Origin: Marisa cornuarietis
Lineage: Eukaryota; Mollusca; Gastropoda; Architaenioglossa; Ampullariidae
Direction of reading: 5' to 3'
Assembly: GCA_004794655.1 (NCBI GenBank)
Contig: SMMW01000520.1
Location: forward strand, 629,501 to 693,500
DNA length: 64,000 nt
Shown here: one piece after another, positions 11,338 through 21,207 of the stretch
Numbering within the stretch: the first letter of the stretch is position 1
Layout of the letters: each line of letters begins with the position of its first letter
The notes under the pieces: generated by a model
Database searches by the model: none
Seen by the model: the letters and a program-made list of their open reading frames with translations, nothing else
What the model was told of the DNA's origin: nothing
Translations under genes and position numbers: made by a program

Positions 11338-11508
11338 TTCCTAGAAATGGACGGTGGAGCAGCTGGAGCATCTGGTCTCCATGTTCTCTGTCTTGTGGTA
11401 AAGGAACACGAACAAGGTCAAGGACGTGTACTGGAGCCAGCGCCTGTGGACAACCTTGTGACGGGAACAGTTCTACAGATGAATCCTGCAACGAGTATCT
11501 GTGTCCAA
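11338..11508 (+). CDS. TSP1-4 exon of copy 1
   Basis: Fifty-seven codons, phase 1-1, acceptor gttacag and donor gtaagt. It reads [18 protein letters not shown] then RTRSRTC. Its layout is closest to TSP1-2, so TSP1-1/2 and TSP1-3/4 probably arose by duplicating a two-exon unit. Confidence 0.78.
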
Positions 11509-11622
11509 GTAAGTACAAGTGACAGTATCTTTAGTCTGATACCTTAGTTTACAGGTCTCCATGATGTCCTGTAGTCTATTGTTTCCTTTTTTTTAATTAG
11601 CGAGAAAATGTTTCTGTGAGAG

Positions 11623-11654
11623 TTGTGTGTGTGTCTGTGTGTGTGTGTGTGTCT

Positions 11655-11686
<32 letters not shown>
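11623..11686. repeat. (GT)n microsatellite
   Basis: Imperfect GT run in the intron after TSP1-4. The same site carries a GT run in copies 2 (39757-39834) and 3 (63793-63831), with different lengths. Confidence 0.9.
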
Positions 11687-11744
11687 TCTGAAATGAATAT
11701 TGCATATCCTGTATACTAAAGGATTTGAGGGAAATTGTCTGGGT

Positions 11745-12000
11745 TTATCTATTTATAGTTTCCCGTATAACTACTGCACATTCGATGTGTTTAAGACTGT
11801 TTTGGAACATAATTGGTTCTTCGTGGGATCTGCTGCCAACTAATGTTGATGATTGATCCTCGAAATTTCTAGTAAAAAAAACACAGATGTTCGAATTGTA
11901 CATGGATAAGTTTATGTTGTCAAGGCTGCAGCCACTAGGAGAAGTAAGACTATGTTTTACTCAGAATTATTTGTGGACAAATCAAAATTCACAAAGTTAA
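11745..12000 (+). pseudogene. Degraded extra Ig-like exon, copy 1
   Basis: It matches the better-preserved 39886-40150 frame of copy 2, but is broken by frame changes and a stop. The conserved parts read like the end of an Ig V-type domain. Confidence 0.3.
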
Positions 12001-12237
12001 CCGGTTTCTGTTGATTGTAACGTTGTAGTTGTGAATCTACAAACCATATCTTGGGAAACAGTACCTTGCACTGGGCTTTAAACGATCATATCATTCATTC
12101 ACAGTCAGACTAAAGCTGTCAGGCGGTTTGTTTGTTGTTCCTCCATATTTATTACGTACATATCAAAAGTTTAATATCATCCACTAAATTTGTTAATCAC
12201 ACACACACACACACAAACACAAACATGTCTGTCTTAG

Positions 12238-12507
12238 GTGCACCTGACATGGCCTCCCTGACCATCAGAAATTACAGCAACTACCATGACTTCAGATGTC
12301 TTGTCGATACCGCATATGCACAGGAGTTTGAACTCTTCAAGATTACAAGTAATGGCACGCAGATAACAAGAAATTTGACATCTGATACAAACTATGTCGA
12401 CTTTAAACTTGAGAATATACAATGTGACGACGCGGGAATCTACTACTGCACAGCGAGAAAAGGGACAAAGACAGCAAACTCGACTTCTGTACAACTTAAC
12501 ATACCAT
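12238..12507 (+). CDS. Ig-like exon A of copy 1
   Basis: Ninety codons, phase 1-1, acceptor gtcttag and donor gtgagt. Same Ig domain as 1757-2023, with the DDAGIYYC motif. Against copies 0 and 2 it differs at N-terminal positions (IRNY for IFNY; DTAYAQE in the loop after the first Cys), while the last two thirds are nearly unchanged at nucleotide level. Confidence 0.74.
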
Positions 12508-12695
12508 GTGAGTAAGAAACTGACTTTATAGCTTTTTTTCTGCTGAGCTCACTCTAGAAAAACTGACATTGAAATGAAAAAAAACTTCGCGTTTCTGTAA
12601 TTAAATCTCTGGCAATGAATTAACATCTGAAATTTAAAAAGAGAACCTTCAACACTCTTTCACTCAGTCCTGACCTCTGTCCATTCTCTAACCAA

Positions 12696-12790
<95 letters not shown>
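12696..12790. repeat. (TGTC)n microsatellite, copy 1
   Basis: About 24 uninterrupted tetranucleotide units in the intron between the two Ig exons. The same repeat is at 40869-40952 in copy 2; in copy 0 only a short remnant is seen near 2147-2165. Confidence 0.92.
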
Positions 12791-12792
<2 letters not shown>

Positions 12793-12993
12793 CCACTCCA
12801 CAAATATTTCTTAAAACATGTAGACACATAGTGCACCTAATATTCTGCATCCTGAGTTGTCTAGTTCACTACATTATCAACAAATGTTGTCTTATTGGCC
12901 AAACAGCTTTTCACTGACAAATTCCGCGAGAACTTCGTGGACGCTAGCCGATTACCACGCAAAATATTCACACATGTTTGTTTTCATATACAG

Positions 12994-13332
12994 GCTCTCC
13001 ACGGCGGGCTCCTGGCACCTCAACATTACCTGAACAAATTGAGGTGATGGAAGGGTTAAAAGGTCGATACACCTTTGCGCTGATCGCTCACCCAGTTCCA
13101 ACGATGGAGAATATAAATTATCATACAGAGAACACTGTGTCATCTTTAAATGAGGAACCAGTCAGATCCAGTTTTATAACAGGGGATTGCCAGCAGAATA
13201 CGCCCGATCTTCACCTGGTTACCTGCACCTTGTACATAGCAGACGCCTCACGTGAAGACACTGGACTGTACAGTCTCATGGTCAGGAACTCAAAAGGACT
13301 CATGAATGTGACCTTTCAACTCACAGTCATCG
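12994..13332 (+). CDS. Ig-like exon B of copy 1
   Basis: 113 codons, phase 1-1, acceptor atatacag and donor gtacgt. Same unusual Ig-like domain as 2395-2733: motif DTGLYSLMV, no Cys in the canonical B and F strands, Cys pair in GDCQQ and LVTC. Confidence 0.66.
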
Positions 13333-13459
13333 GTACGTTGATGTACTTTTGCATTTTTCTTATCTCCTCCTCCTCCTTCTTCTCATCATCATCACCATCA
13401 TCTTAGTTTTACTTATAGTTTTGTGAAATAGAATGATGCAATGTTCATTCTATCGACAG

Positions 13460-13569
13460 AGTGTACAGACAACCTCACTGACTGCCCTCGTCTCGCCAGC
13501 CACTGTGGTGAAAGTTTTATGCAAGAACTTTCGAATATCCAAGGAAAGAGTAGTCATGCTGTTTCCTAG
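13460..13569 (+). pseudogene. Truncated ShK exon of copy 1
   Basis: After acceptor tcgacag the frame reads [19 protein letters not shown] then FMQEL and breaks: the following bases match copy 2 only from 42448 on. The second half of the ShK domain (CRKTC-x2-C in copy 2) is lost. Reading through ends at TAG 13567-13569, so this could now act as a terminal exon of a secreted form. Confidence 0.55.
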
Positions 13570-14211
13570 GAGTTTAAGTTTCCTAGATATAAGACCGATA
13601 TTTATAGACTTAAATATTGCATGACCTTTTTTTTTGCTGACTGACCAAGTGGACATTGTACAAGTATTAGACATAAATACCAATCAATGAGGTCAGTTAG
13701 CCTTCCTTTAAATTAATTAATAATTGATAAGATTTCGCGCCGAAAGTGAGCAAAAGTACCAAGCGTTAAAGATCAAAATTCCAGAATATTCTATGTTAAT
13801 CTTCTGTCTGTCGTGGCAGAAAGTGTGATCGTAAAAAAATTCAGCTTCGTGAGCATCATTATAGTTGGTAACCAGCCACATTTTCTTTCGTGTTTTGCTG
13901 AAAGCTGATAACTGATAACAGGACTGCAGCTCGAAGATAAGATACCTCGTACTTCACGCTGAATGTCAGATCCGTGTTTGCTTCACATTTTCCGAATTTT
14001 AATATTTATAAGACGCGTTCTTGACATTCTTCTTGACTGAAGATGGCTGATGGCAAGAAAAGCTGTAACTGATCTACAAACGTGAGTAATTATCGTCTGT
14101 TCTTTTCACCCACCAAACGTGCATTTGGTATTGTTATTAATTTTATCATGTTTATACCATGATGTCATGTCAATGCATGATAATTTTAGTTAAGTGCGTG
14201 AATTAAGTATG

Positions 14212-14242
<31 letters not shown>

Positions 14243-14630
14243 TGTGAGTTACCGTCTACAAGATGGATGTTTGTTGACTTTAGCTCATTTTAGCTCATTG
14301 GCAACATGTCTATAAATACGTTTTTAGTGTTTTAGAAATTACTGCTCGAAAGGTCTGAATTTGAAAGTGAGACAACGAGGCAGGCGACCAAACAGTTGTT
14401 ACCCAAAAGGAAACTTGTCTGAATTCTAGGAGCTGCAACGGCATGCCATGCCAACAGGCATGCAGTAAGTCCGAAAGAAATGGTGAGGCTACTGTTTAAA
14501 ATAAAAGTAGTATTACAGCTTGAATAAAAACAGGGTTAGGGTTAGTGTTAGGGTAAGTAGTAAGCATTCTTCGTTTAAATTTTTTCTTACAAGCATAAGA
14601 CCGCCTGTCTTTACGGTATTCATGTTACAG
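13570..14630 (+). other. Noncoding, conserved TATA-plus-donor patch
   Basis: No domain seen. It is collinear with 42455-43546 of copy 2. A TATTTATAAG box at 14003-14012 is followed some 70 bases later by a good donor (gtgagt at 14082); both are kept in copy 2 near 42966 and 43044. This could be a promoter and noncoding first exon. AG run near 14222-14241. Confidence 0.35.
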
Positions 14631-14722
14631 AGCCGTCAGCCCTTGTTGACAGAGTTATTCACCTTCTGGTGTTTCTGTTGTCGTGTACCTGGTCCTCACA
14701 AGGTTTAAAGGCTCAGCGCTGA
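14631..14722 (+). CDS. Candidate hydrophobic last exon, copy 1
   Basis: After acceptor catgttacag the phase-1 frame, the phase every array exon uses, is open for 30 codons to TGA and contains a hydrophobic core HLLVFLLSCTW. The matching frame in copy 2 (43547-43749) is also open. It could be a short membrane or GPI-type tail. Alternatively it is chance; the core is short. Confidence 0.27.
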
Positions 14723-14875
14723 GGTAAGAGTGACAACAGTTGTTTCGACAGCCAGTGTACCGAATGGTGGTTGTGGCTGTAGTCGTTGTGGGGTTGCTCA
14801 TGGGGCTGGTTTTATGCTTTTATTGAGGAGTGAGGCAGCCTTAGTATCTGTCCTCGAATTCTTCGACGTATATTG

Positions 14876-14877
<2 letters not shown>

Positions 14878-14938
<61 letters not shown>
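14878..14938. repeat. (CA)n microsatellite
   Basis: About 30 CA units downstream of copy 1. A shorter CA/CG run lies at the matching place after copy 2 (43805-43832). Confidence 0.92.
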
Positions 14939-14940
<2 letters not shown>

Positions 14941-17875
14941 TATCTCGATAACCAATAAGTAAAATAACCTCTTTGATAGACTGGCTATTGCTAGGTTTTA
15001 TTTCTCCTTACTACTATACTTCACGATATTTACAAGTATCTTTTACCATTATTACAATTACCGTTCACCAACTTTACAACTATTCTTCACAATCTTTACA
15101 ATTATTTTCCGCAATCTTTGATTTCATTAACAGATGAAATAAAACGCTTTGGCCACTGCAGTCTACCAGTAATAAGTGAATAGCCTGACAGCCTGCTGCC
15201 ATCATTTATACTGACAACTGACAAGTTTAAAATAACTGTTATTGCTGAACAATGTTTAGTCAGTAGCCATTAAATATGCAAGAATGAAAAATTACATCTG
15301 TGCTGATCGTTTGTGTTTCGTGTACGTGAAGAGACTTGCTTACAGCTGTTTCCTTTCCTTTCACTTAATCGAGGGTTTGAAGCCTGTATGACACAGGGAT
15401 TGGTTCTCCGTATTCCACCACAAAATTTATCTCGAGACCGCTTTTCCTGTCGTACCCGGAACAGAAAAAGAAAGAATAAAAGTGAAAGAGAGAATCAGAT
15501 AAGAGTTTAGCTGAACACCTCGCTACCAGACAAAACGTTTGTCCCCCTTCAGCTGATAGATTAGGAGCCACGTGACTTTATTACACTGAAGGGCAGAGAG
15601 CGGGTAGATAACCGTAAGGGTTAGAGAATGTCAGGGAGGGTGAGACTACCAGTGATAAAAACTACAATATTTTAATTTATTACTCGCAAACAGTTTTTTA
15701 TACAACGATAGTTTACTAATTCGACTACAAACAAATAAATACAAATGTCCGCTCGCTAGCGTTAACATAAATACCTACTGATGCAATAGAACTATGTAAC
15801 TTTAACATCGGAAGCTGGCATCCTTCCTCCAGCCCACATCTCCCTCCTCCCACTTTCAACGTGTGTGACTGCTGTCGCTACATCTCTGCTTCTGTCTGTC
15901 CATCAGAAAGGTTAAGAAACGATCCACTTGTTTTCCTTGTTTTTACGAACAATTCACAGATGCAACTGCCAACCATGAGCATCCTTGGTTTTCCTTCCAC
16001 TGAGTGACCAGCTCGAAACGAGCTCCTGGTCATGTTGTCAGTGGATGTCTCACCTTATATGGTTACATGCATCACGTGAGTTCTCTGTGGGCTACATTTC
16101 CATATCTCAATATGCGTGTGCGTGTCTGTTTGCTCACGTGTATGTCTGTATATGGGAGAGAGAGAGCGTGTCTCTTTAAATATGTGCTCTATCTTATGTT
16201 TGTGTTTCCGTACATCTGTTTACCTGTTTTTTGACTTTTGGGGAAAAGGGGGACAACATAATAGGAGAGAAAAAGAGAGGAAGGATAAAGCAAGAATTGA
16301 TAGAAATGAAAAACTGAAGACTAAGGTGAATAGCACGCGGAACAGAAATTTTCTTTTAAAAAAAACGGATTTTGAGATATAATATAAGGGCTTCGTGTAT
16401 ACAGACAGAAGAGAGATAAGCAGACAATTTCAAACAGTGAGGTCTGACCAGGAGAAGTCGTGTCTGCCGAATTTCTCCCGTCTGATGGGTGGCACAGAGA
16501 GGAGGTAACTCCAGCAGAGCAAAGAGACCGATTGAGGTGGTAATGTGTCAGGTTTTAGTGAAGTTGTCATTAGTAACGCTACCCGCCATCTCTAACTTAA
16601 CCCTTTCGGCAGTTTGTGTGAGCTTAGCATTCAAGAGCTGGTACATTCTGTAGTCAAGCGATGTCTACATCCTAGTGAAAATTAAATACACCAGTAGCTG
16701 GAATATACTTGCTGTGTTTAAAATGTTAAGCCTCTGACTTAAATGACATTTCGCATCAGCGATAATGAATATATTGTAGCACGCAAGAAAGAAAGAAAAA
16801 GTATCAGTAACGGCTTAATGTGACAAACGAGCCGCTGTATTCACGTCTCTCACTCCTTGCAGTGACTTTTAGCTCTCGCTGAGCTTACTAAAGACAAATA
16901 TGTTTTCTTCTGCACGATTTTACATTTGTAACAAAAATACGTGACCGCGCGCGCAAACACACACAATTATATATATATATATATGCATAAGTGTGTCAAT
17001 GTAAAAGTATGGCGAATACCATCACACACTACTTTGATGACAACACAATCCCCAGACGATCACTTTTTAGTTTTACCTTCTGACAAGATTTGTCGGACCA
17101 AGAACATATCAAGGAACAGGGTATTCATGTAAACACCATCTGACTCGCACATCTGTAAAAAATAAGGATTTCCCAGTGTCTTGGGCTCTCAGCATTCTAC
17201 CTGTATATTACGAGTGCTTTTGAACTGAGGCTTCATTAGCACGCATTACAAGGGGGTTTCCTTGTAAGCTATTAGAGGATCATCACATTCTTTAGCCAAA
17301 ACCCTGACAAGGGGTAATAATCAATTAAACAGTATACAGATGTAAGAATGTTATCCCTTTCGCTGCGCAGACGATGTCAACGATGTTAGGCCACCATTTT
17401 CAATTCAATATTAGCTGTCAGAGCGCTGGAACAACGACCCAAAAATGTGACAAACAATAAGGTATTGGTAAAAATATATAAAGCGAAAGCAGTAGGAAAT
17501 CACGGTGAAAATAGTGAAAACAAAACGTTTTCCACTTATTCTTGAATTCTTTATTTATTTAGACCTTGAAAGAAAAATAATGAATTTGAATCCGTCGGCG
17601 ATGAAAGAAGAGAGCGACGATACCTCAATATGTATATAATTCATCCCTTTCACTGCTCACAGAAGATTGTTCCCATCATAACTGAATTATGAAATTTTAT
17701 TGGTTGCCGTTTCTGTCTCTCTCTCTCTCTCTCTCTATGAGGAATCTTATATCAGATAGGTCTTCCATCAACCATAACCAGCACATGTATTCCCAAATCG
17801 AATCTCATGACTGTGACTTAATAGGGTTTATAACGAAAAATAGGTTCGAGGGTGCCCCAAGGTAAAGACATCGAC
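14939..17875. other. Intergenic block between copies 1 and 2
   Basis: No supported gene. It is collinear with 43840-43897 plus 45520-47560 downstream of copy 2, which carries an extra 1.6-kb insertion. Open frames here have no recognisable domain and are not kept between the two blocks. Confidence 0.5.
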
Positions 17876-18850
17876 TAGGTCACAAACAAAACCTTGACCA
17901 TTGTGAACCCCCGACGGGCGCTAAGCTCTGCAGTAGCGGCAAAATACAGTAAAATCAACCGCGATATGCAGAAACAGATAAAAGCATCCAGAGAAACCTG
18001 GATCAAGGACAGATGCCGCGTGGCCTGGGGCGACAACTGCAAGGCCTTGCGCCTCCTCGAGACCCTCAAGAACGAGAGACAACAGAAAACGTTCGCCTGC
18101 TCTATTCTATATCGATAGATAGAGTACTGTAACGACCGTTACAGTTTTCTGCTGACAACAGACACGACCATCTTCCAAAACAACAACAGATCCAAAGCAC
18201 CTGCAAGTTCTACGAGAAGATGTTGAACGGGTCACTCGGAGCCAGAAGACAGGGAAGTCCCCGGGGCTTGACAAGGTGCCAGAGAAGTTGATCAAAGGTT
18301 GTGGAGTAGACAAAGAGTTAGAGTGTTAGAGTTTTCCAGCGTTAAGGCTGATTCGTTATCCTAGAAAGATTATGTGGAAAAAGATCCAAAACCTACCTCA
18401 CGCCAAAAGTCGGAGGAGTTGTTATCTGGTGAACAGGCCAGAAATTTAGGGCCGGTAGAAGCCCTTTTGACAAATATTACACACCAAACCTAATAAAAAA
18501 CTTTATGCAACATGGAAAGAATTCCTGCTGTATTTTATTGACATTTAGAAGGTTTTAAAGTCTTGCACGAGGGGCTATAGAATGTATTTTTGGACACTCA
18601 ACGTAGAGGAAAGCCTGGTACAAACCCTCAAGGTGCTGTATGACAGCTCTAGGAGTTCTGTACAAACAAGTAAGTAAGCTCTTTCCCAAGACGGTTATTA
18701 TGCACCAATATTGCCCTCTGTCGCTAATACTGGTTAATGTCTATCCGGAGAAAATCATGTGTTTGCACTCAACGACCAATACAGCGCTTGTGCTCATTCG
18801 AAAAATAAACTGTATACAATGTAGATCTTCGGTATATTAAAGAGGTTGGG
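17876..18850 (+). mobile_element. Degraded LINE fragment (ORF2 linker and RT pieces)
   Basis: Around 17905-18115 a frame resembles the linker before the RT of non-LTR ORF2 proteins (a basic, helical stretch with KYSKINRDMQKQIKASRETW). Around 18235-18305 another frame has SPGLDKVPEKLIKG, matching the RT motif GxDxVPxELIK. Near 18630-18790 are scrambled remains of the region before the RT catalytic motif. Many stops and frame changes; a dead copy. Confidence 0.55.
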
Positions 18851-19228
18851 AAAAATCAGGGTAGTTTCTGTATAACCCCTTTGCATTTACAGTTTCTCAA
18901 ACATGCTCTAACCAGTCGTCTGGTGATTATGAACGACTATGTCTTCCGCAGCAGTAACAACACGTCTGTTCCATCAGCATTACTCCTCGTACCAATCAAC
19001 ATAATGTCCATTTTCTAACCCTTTATTTCACTTTTTGTCTATTAATTCGATGTCAATAGTTGTGGTTGTAGTTTATTGACTAATTCGTCTGCTCGTCTTC
19101 CTCTGTAGATTTATGACACTCCATCCGTACTCTTTTTTTCTGATTTCTTTTATGTTTGTCTTGTATTACTTGTATGCATGGTTGTTCTCCTCTCCGTTCT
19201 TTGTATGCTGTACATGTTTCCTACTTGT

Positions 19229-19305
19229 CTTCAGCGCTGAGTTTGCTCCTTCGTGAGTGTGATTATACGTTAAATCATACGATTATTATTATTATTATTA
19301 TTATT
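19229..19305 (+). repeat. Retroelement 3' tail with (ATT)n
   Basis: A segment with cagcgctgag followed by an ATT-repeat end (19283-19305) looks like the conserved 3' end of a LINE or SINE. The related 49199-49245 lacks the ATT run. Confidence 0.4.
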
Positions 19306-19493
19306 GTTATCATCATTACAAAAGGTATTACATAAGTAAGTGGAAAGCAGCAAGTAACGTATTCATCGATAACTTTTTTTAAGTTAAGCTATAGGAAAAT
19401 TATTAATAAAATTAACACATTTGTCAACATGTGGTCAGAAAAAGGAACACAAATTCCGACCGCGATAAAGATTTATCTATTGTGTATCAGGGG

Positions 19494-20100
19494 TCAATCA
19501 ATCAATCAATCCTCTTCCTGCTAGTTGCACATAAGTCCTCAACCAGAGCCCGCCAATAATGTCGATCGGCTGAAACCCGCTCCAGGTGACCCCATGTCCA
19601 GCCCTTTCCTTTCATCTGCCTTTCCACTGTTCTTCTCCAGGTTTCCTTTGGGCGGCCTCGTTTTCTTCGGCCGTCTGGAGTCCATCGTAGGGCGATTCTG
19701 GAGAGGTCTGCTGTCTGCTGGCGAAGCACATGTCCAATCCATCGCCAACGCCTTCGTTGAACCTGCGTGGTGATGGACTCGGTTTCAGTTCTTAGGTGGA
19801 GTTCTTCATTAGTGATGGTGTTTGGCCTAAAGATGTTAATTATGTGCCTGAGGCATCTGTTTTGGAAGACGTCAAGCCTGTTACCGATGTTTTTGGTCAT
19901 CTTCCATGATTCTGATCCATAAAGGAGGGTGCTGATCACATTCGACTTGAAGATTCTCAGCTTGGTCTTCTGGCTGATGTTTTTTGCCTTCCATGTGCTC
20001 CTGAGTGAGGCGAAGTGTGAGCAAGTGTGAATGACGTGAGCCTCGGTGAATGACGCAAGTCTTGATGAATGACGCAAGCTTTGATGTAAAATGTTCGAGC
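19494..20100 (-). mobile_element. 5'-truncated LINE, minus strand, tail at 19494-19511
   Basis: On the minus strand, a 191-codon frame (20077 down to 19502) is the C-terminal part of a non-LTR reverse transcriptase: STLLYGSESW, FQNRCLRHI, RRWRWIGHVLRQ and GRRKRGRPKETWRRTVE are conserved landmarks. It ends in a (GATT)n tail that includes its stop codon. The block around it (about 19496-20545) is absent from the matching place upstream of copy 3 (49330-49560), so it inserted after the array duplicated or was lost there. Confidence 0.72.
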
Positions 20101-20159
20101 AAGAGAGCGCATGCGTAACGTTTAGTGTGATCGTTGAGAGAGAAGAAGCGAGAAGGTCA

Positions 20160-20375
20160 AAGTACTGTAGGCGTGTGTCGCCGTCGAGTTCTCGGTTTAG
20201 GACGGGCGTGTGTCACCATTATAGTAGTTTGGATGTAGTGTAGGCGTGTGTCGCCGTTGAATTTTAATGTTTAGGACGGGTGTGTGTCGCCATCATAGTA
20301 GTTTAGAGTATTGTAGGCGTGTGTCGCCATTAAGATTTCTTTTAAAGTTGAAGCGGGCGTGTGTCGCCGCTAATA
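20160..20375. repeat. Tandem repeat of about 37 bp (dimer about 73 bp)
   Basis: The core gcgtgtgtcgcc recurs, with small changes, near 20171, 20205, 20244, 20279, 20317 and 20357, with alternating flanks that make a dimeric unit. It adjoins the minus-strand LINE fragment and is inside the block missing upstream of copy 3. It could be LINE promoter monomers or an unrelated minisatellite. Confidence 0.65.
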
Positions 20376-20599
20376 GGGTGAGAGTTAGTGCAGGAGTGTT
20401 GTGTTTTTGACTTGCATCAAACTGATAGTAAAGAGTTGTTTATCGTTTGGACTGCCGCTGTCCCGTGTTCAGTGAGAAGCTGACACCGCCAGATTTTCTG
20501 GACCCAAAACGAGCTACTAACGGTCATTAACCAAGAGCCGTTAGTTAACAACAAGTATACTACACTTCTGATGCAAAAACAACCTGTACATCTGTATAT

Positions 20600-21131
20600 T
20601 TCCATTATCCTCTAGCAAATACTGCACCTTAGCGCACAAACACACACACACACACACCATCACCACCACCACCAACAACAACGACAACAAAATGGTTCTC
20701 GTACACACCTCTGAAAAAAGCTCTATTATGATTTGGATGTATATATCATTATTGCAATTAATATTGGTGTAGATATGTCTGCATCACTGATAAATCTGTA
20801 TTCACCACTGTCAGAAGTTGAATCACTGATATTTACACACACACACACACACACACACATGTTACCAGCTGTTTCACAGTCTACAGTATGGACTGTGACA
20901 AGCTACATATATATTGTATGACTGTATACACGACTAGAAGATGTAAGTACTTCCTGGTGGTGTAGTGCGGGCGGCGCGAGCTGCTGGTGTAGGACAGGGA
21001 CAGTTCTGCTCACTTCACATCCTCCATCAGGCGCCGTCAGGGTTGTTGTAGTCAACGAGCGTCTGACTTGACTGACGGTGTGAGTTCTAAATGTGACTGT
21101 TGCCCAAAACTAAACTCGTAATCTGCTGACC
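20600..21131 (+). promoter_or_regulatory. Conserved upstream region of copy 2
   Basis: The last 200 bases before the ATG are nearly identical to those before the ATG of copy 3 (about 49985-50189), including a GC-rich patch (gcgggcggcgcgagc). A TATA-like string, catatatatt, lies at 20906-20915, and a perfect donor gtaagt follows at 20942 after agaagat, which could end a noncoding exon. Transcription start is not determinable from sequence. Confidence 0.35.
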
Positions 21132-21207
21132 ATGACTAGTCATCAAATGGTTACCCGGTGTGTCGCTGTGTATTTCTTGATGACCGTCAGTTCCGTCTCG
21201 TCGTCTG
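21132..21207 (+). CDS. Signal-peptide exon of copy 2
   Basis: ATG at 21132 opens a 25-codon exon ending in a perfect donor, gtaagt, phase 1. It has a basic start (TRC), a hydrophobic core ([12 protein letters not shown]) and a small-residue SSSG end, as expected for a cleavable signal peptide. An identical exon is at 50190-50265. An internal Met is available six codons in. Confidence 0.72.

Larger units (their letters stand above)
8088..14722 (+). pseudogene. Array copy 1: TSP1x4-Ig-Ig-broken ShK, no 5' end
   Basis: Seven phase-1 exons with intact frames and splice sites: TSP1 at 8088, 8719, 10210 and 11338; Ig at 12238 and 12994; a truncated ShK at 13460. No signal peptide or ShK exon lies between copy 0 and 8088, so it cannot make a secreted product by itself unless an unseen first exon exists or transcripts run through from copy 0. 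The ShK exon is cut after its third Cys and reads through to a stop at 13567. A hydrophobic last-exon candidate (14631-14722) remains downstream. All TSP1 and Ig frames are undamaged, so it is either newly dead or used by an unusual transcript. Calling it a pseudogene is provisional. Confidence 0.45.

Noticed and set aside
11312..11518. Minus-strand frames opposite TSP1-4 (also 39450 and 63487)
   Set aside because: Antisense shadows of a strongly conserved exon; no domain and no splice context.
12620..12850. Minus-strand frame with repeated Asp-Arg-Gln-Thr (also 40750-40968)
   Set aside because: A translation of the TGTC microsatellite, not a gene.
20121..20489. Possible solo LTR
   Set aside because: It begins with TG and ends with CA and has an AGTAAAG-like stretch, but I found no target-site duplication, partner LTR or primer-binding site.
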